A DNA stretch of 64,000 nucleotides. It comes from Lamellibrachia columna (Eukaryota > Annelida > Polychaeta > Sabellida > Siboglinidae). The notes under the pieces were generated by a model. The model had not been told where the DNA came from. It searched no databases and saw only the letters and a list, made by a program, of their open reading frames with translations. The stretch lies in the NCBI GenBank assembly GCA_963662155.1, contig OY759261.1:49714414-49778413 (forward strand). The letters run 5' to 3'. Both the position numbers and the translations under genes were made by a program. Numbering within the stretch: the stretch's first letter is position 1; the number at the start of each line of letters is the position of its first letter. This document shows, in pieces, positions 59,780-64,000 of the stretch.

Positions 59780-60780
59780 CGAAATTCCCTGGAGGTGGGG
59801 ATATTACGTATGTGAACGTCTGACATAGACTACATACCTCAGAACAATAGTTACGTAAAATTGTTAGCATCACTACTCGTGTTTCTATCATTGTTATGTG
59901 ATCTACGTCAAGCGTCCACCGAACACTTTGTAACACCGGCAGTTGTACGCAATGTTTGTGGCACAAAGATTTCATTGCCATTGCTACTGCACTACCGAAA
60001 CTAGTCTAGGTAGTGCAAGGAGTCATAAGTTCTTGCCTTTTCTCCCGTGCAATGCTAGGCAACTGGGCTAGTCTTTACTATAAAGTAGTTTGTGACTCTG
60101 TCTATCTGTTGCATGTTCCCTCATATCTCCATCAGTTTCGCATGTGTGGGGCTGAAATGTTGTGCGCGTGCCCTGGGACCATGGTGGTGGTTGGTACATA
60201 AAAAATTCTACGAGGGGATATTTCATATGTGGACGTTTGATGTAGACTGTAATCAGAACAATAATTACGTACAATTGTTAGCAACGCTATGTGTCTTTCT
60301 GTCATTATTACATGATCTATGTCAACCGTCCACCGAACGCTTATTGAAACCGGCAGTTGTACGTGATTTTTGTGGTGCAAAGATGGCATTGCCATCGCGC
60401 TACCAAAACTAGACAGGGTAAGCAGTCACAAATTCTTGCCTTTTCTCCCGTGCAACTGGGCTAGTCTTTAATACAAAGTAGTACAGCTGTATGGGGCTGA
60501 ATTTTTTTAGGTGGTGGTTCGTACATTAAACAATATAAAAAATTCCCCGGAGGTGGGGCATCGCACCAAAGTAAAGAATGTTTGACGCAAGTAACATAAC
60601 TCAGAACAATAATTGTTAGCACCGCTATACGTGTTTCTGCCATTGTTATGTGATCTACATCAAACGTCCACTAAACACTTTGTGAAACAGACAGTTGTAC
60701 ATGATTTTTGGAGCATAAAATTGTCATTGTCATTGAACTACCAAAACTTGACTGGGTAGTGTAAGGAGTCATTCTTGATA
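59780..60780 (+). repeat. Diverged tandem triplication, units of about 300-400 bp
   Basis: Three copies share a GGAGGTGGGG/GAGGGGATAT start, CAGAACAATA, GTGATCTACGTCAA, GTCCACCGAACACTT, CCGGCAGTTGTACG and TTCTTGCCTTTTCTCCCGTG. Copies begin near 59785, 60200 and 60545. A related piece lies at 46440-46560. No coding content found. Confidence 0.8.
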
Positions 60781-61747
60781 ATAATAATTTATTTATTGTA
60801 TTAATTTAATGAAGTTCTGTGTAATCCAATCTGACTTGTTCTGCTTGTTTTTAATATATTTAATAATTTTAATAGACAGGAATTTATCCATAGCACTGGT
60901 AATTATTTCTTCATGGAGGTTGAAGATTAGTACCCTGTTAAGTTTACAACAAATAACACAACAAGGAATCGCTAACACATAACGCTTCTGATCCACTGGC
61001 GAGCTTTGTGTTTGTGCTGTGGTACCGATTTACACATGTGTCTTCAGATTTCAAGGATATGCTGTAGTCGTTTAAGTCAGTTATACTTATACTAGGGGGT
61101 GGTGATAAAACGTGATTTTTGACATTCAAACCAAAAGCTTCCCATCGTGTTATGCTCTAATGTACATTTCCAATGAGGTATTATACATGGGAGTAGCTCC
61201 ATTTTGTAAATTTTGTCATTTTATAGTACAAAAACAAGCAGTAAAAAATAAACTTGTTGCCATAAAATTGTACATGTATTAGGGTGTTGAATTTTTTTAT
61301 GGAAAAAATGCTAAAAATGCGAAGTTTGTCAAAATTTCACAGCAATAGAGTGAGAGGAAGTGACCACTCATGTAACTTAAAGTATACTATTATACATATA
61401 CATATATATATATATATACAAATTTAACCCCAAAATTTCAATATCTATATATATATAATGCAATATCTCAAAAGCCTTTTTTCATAAAATATTCACTGTG
61501 ATCTATACATAACACATGGTTTATTCCCAGGAAATGTTAGTTCAATCAACCAGTTAGGGTTAGGCTTTGGGTTAGATATAGGGTTTGGTTTCATGGTTAC
61601 GGTTAGGGTTGGGAATCATAACCAGTTGATTGTTTTAACTTTTTCAGTGAATAAACCTTGTTTGATGAATAGGTTATTATAGATCAGTGCTTAAGCACCA
61701 AGAGATATCCAGTACTTGACCACATGCTAGGGTTAATCATTCAAAAC
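60781..61747. other. No gene seen
   Basis: AT-rich DNA with TA runs at about 61395-61455 and a degenerate TTAGGG-like tract (61555-61605). Confidence 0.45.
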
Positions 61748-62046
61748 AACAGAACAGTTGGCAGACGGGGGATTCCATGCCAAATCAATCAAAAACAGGA
61801 TGAAATTTACATGACCACCTTCAATTTTGATGAAATTTGGTGTGTTAGTTTATGTTCACGACTCAATGTTCATACCCAAATTTCAGGTCAATGTGACCTT
61901 CCTTTCCAGAGATAGAGGTCATCAAAGTTTGACCCGACCTTGACTACCTAACGACCTTCCAGGTGTTATAAGTCCTCTCCTAGGTAACCTACAGATGTGA
62001 TGTTGGTGTCATTTTAAAGCTCTGATAAATGTATATCTGTGTAGAC

Positions 62047-62135
62047 AATAAAACACAAACAAGAATATTAAAAACATGGTGTTTTTTTAATCTTTGACCT
62101 GACCTAGCAAAAATCATGTAACCTCAGATTTTTAT
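62047..62135 (-). repeat. Inner part of left inverted repeat
   Basis: Reverse-complement match to 63893-63990. Confidence 0.75.
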
Positions 62136-62469
62136 GTTGAAGCATACATATTTGTCAACAATCACAGTTTTATCATGCACATTGCAATACTTTAAGAGTT
62201 ATGACATTTTAAATGCACCATCATCACACATCACTCTAGTCATGTGGTAAGAACTAAATGAGTCACATGATCTGTCAGTATGCAAATGGGGGCTGCCTTC
62301 GTAGAATGTGCTGTGTTTTGTTCTCTGCATATTCTCTGCCCATAAGGTAATTATCTGTATCTGTTGGTATACTTAATATATAGTATGATGATCTGTAGCT
62401 AGCGGAGACATCAAAATAACATTTTATATACCTGATTTTTATGGTAAATCACATGTACATGATACCTCA

Positions 62470-63700
62470 CTGGACTGCCTCCTCCAGAAGTGCAATCAGT
62501 GTCCATGTGTTCAGATCTTTCAAGAACTGCTGCTCAATCCTCAATGCATTTGGCGAAATTGAAAAACCAAAAGTGGACAACAACAGACAGATTAACGTTA
62601 CAAACCATCCATCAGTCAGTTGATGAATTCATTCAAAGTTTCACTGAACATCTCCAACATATCATCCTTCATGATTTCATTGAGAAAGTACAAATATCAT
62701 ACTATCAAGACCTGTGAGACAACACGCTGGGTGAAAAGGAGGTACTTGTTGTGGGTGATTTTGCTGAGAACTTCACTTTTGTAATGCAAGATGAGGTCCA
62801 GTCATATCACTGGAACAATGCTCAAGCTACCATCCACCCATTTGTTTGTTACTGGTTGGAGAAATGAGTGTCATATATTGCATGTGTCATATATTGCTGA
62901 CACATGACACCATTACAGTCCATCTGTTTCAACAACTTTCTGTTCCTTGAGGAGATGTTGGGAGAGAAGCCAAAGAAAGTGTTCTATTTCGCAGATGGTT
63001 GTGCAGGTCAATACAAGAACTGTAAGAACTTCATGCATTTGTGCCACCATTCTGTGGACTTTGGATTTGAAGCAGAATGGCATTTTTTTTGCCACTTCAC
63101 ATGGCAAGGGGTCGTGCGATGGTGTTGGGGGATTACTCAAGAGGATGGCAACAAAGGCTAGTCTACAGAGGCCTTATTAAGATCAGATCCAGACACCTCA
63201 CCAGTTGTACGAGTTCGCAAAGCAAAATGTTTCCTCCTTAAATGTTGAATACTTCACTGTCGGAGATTGGGAAGCTGAGGGAAACTGCTTGAGAGCCGCT
63301 TTGCAGACATTGCCGGGGACCGGACAGTTGCATTGCTTCCGTCATGTGTCATTGTTCAAAGTAAAAGTGAGTCAATTCTCAACAAGTACACAAACCCAAC
63401 AAGAAACCGTGACAGCTGAAGAACATGTTATCAGGTTTGAAGAGGTGAAGGTTACGTCACAGTTCAGTATGATGGTCACGTCCCTGGATCTGAGAGAAAG
63501 AGAGGTGGCTATTAACTTTCTCAATCCTCATGGACCAGCCAGATCATTCACTTACCCCGAGCGACCTGATAACCTGGTGGTAGGCATGGGGGACATCCTA
63601 ACCACTGCTCACCCTACCACAATAACTGGAAGAAACTTGAAGAAAGAGCATATGGCACAAGTGTCTAATGCACTGGAGGAATGGCTTCAACAGTAGAACA
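62470..63700 (+). pseudogene. Transposase-like protein of a little-characterised invertebrate family, broken
   Basis: Pieces in order: TIHQSVDEFIQSFTEHLQHI, a stop near 62717, VLVVGDFAENFTFVMQDEVQ and SYHWNNAQATIHPF, stops near 62865-62900, KKVFYFADGCAGQYKNCKNF, a frameshift in a T8 run near 63081-63090, FFATSHGKGSCDGVGG and LLKRMATKASLQRP, a stop, then LYEFAKQNVSSLNVEYFTVG and GTGQLHCFRH. This series is the signature of a protein family found in many copies in insects, cnidarians and molluscs, usually annotated as uncharacterised. The conserved Asp in GDFAEN, FADG and CDG could be a DDE-type triad, and the surrounding inverted repeats support a transposase. Confidence 0.7.
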
Positions 63701-63892
63701 GAGAAACCATACATTCATTATAGGTGTGAAGAGGCGAGATAATAAATTGTTAATAACCCAGAAAAATTATCAATTTGTGGTCTTGAACACTGTAACTGAA
63801 AAGGGAATCGCTGTCAAATTATTGGAATGCGCATGTTCAAATTGTCAACAATTATTGCCAGGTTTGTGTGCTACAATATATACAAATTTCAC

Positions 63893-64000
63893 GAAAATCT
63901 GAGGTTACATGACTTTTGCAAGGTCAAGTCAAAGGTAACACTTTTTTTAAATGTTTTCCACATTATTTAGTGTTTTATAGCATACAAAAATAGACACAAG
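63893..64000 (+). repeat. Inner part of right inverted repeat (cut by window end)
   Basis: Pairs with 62047-62135; continues beyond the window. Confidence 0.75.

Larger units (their letters stand above)
61748..64000. mobile_element. DNA transposon with long inverted repeats (right end outside window)
   Basis: The reverse complement of 62047-62135 matches 63893-63990 closely (shared ATCTGAGGTTACATGA, GGTCA-GTCAAAG and TGTTTTAT words), giving inner parts of inverted repeats around the coding remnant. The left repeat seems to extend outward to about 61748 (GGCAGACGGGGGATTCCATG); the matching right end lies past 64000. The interior carries a broken gene on the plus strand. Confidence 0.65.

Noticed and set aside
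61550..61610. TTAGGG-like telomeric repeat
   Set aside because: Only a few degenerate units (GTTAGGGTTAGG, GGGTTAGATATAGGG); no perfect tandem telomere array.

Overview
This is eukaryotic (metazoan) genomic DNA, most likely from a marine or aquatic invertebrate. The evidence is spliced genes with long AT-rich introns, degenerate LINEs of CR1/L2/RTE type, a Penelope-like element, a Ty3/Gypsy element, TA-flanked MITEs, very long microsatellites and many minisatellites. There are no prokaryotic features. I cannot name the species. No rRNA, tRNA or CRISPR array was recognised.

Layout. 1-14.4 kb is a transposon graveyard. It holds LINE fragments, one interrupted by a second LINE in opposite orientation; a 760-bp perfect CA microsatellite; a 1.94-kb DNA transposon with about 175-bp inverted repeats and a 9-bp target duplication; and a rearranged Gypsy element whose gag lies inverted between LTR and pol. 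14.9-21.0 kb (+) carries exons of a FERM-domain protein of the EPB41L5/EPB41L4 type. Its introns are swollen by minisatellites, and an in-frame stop plus a frameshift suggest decay or sequence error. 21.2 kb holds an unassigned minus-strand exon. 22-30 kb is mostly tandem repeats, including a roughly 2.1-kb array whose 82-bp unit is a piece of the GIY-YIG endonuclease of a Penelope-like retroelement.

31.0-59.7 kb (-) is the most interesting locus. Twelve exons with matching splice sites and phases, plus one tentative 36-bp exon, join into an open reading frame of 647 residues without a stop. Its order is ZU5 domain, a second beta-rich (UPA-like) segment, a possible membrane helix, a short linker, a protein kinase domain with all catalytic residues, and a C-terminal KEN ribonuclease domain as in IRE1 and RNase L. 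The 5' end of the gene is not in view; upstream DNA is occupied by a large DNA transposon (61.7-64 kb and beyond) with long inverted repeats around a broken, poorly known transposase-like gene.

Recurring theme. Several tandem arrays sit directly on gene borders. The 24-bp array (about 139 copies) starts 15 bp from the ZU5 exon acceptor, 31-bp and 81-bp arrays abut acceptors or acceptor-like sites of the FERM gene, and a 46-bp array is built from the last codons of the KEN gene. The FERM (+) and ZU5-kinase-KEN (-) genes are convergent; nothing in the sequence shows that they work together.
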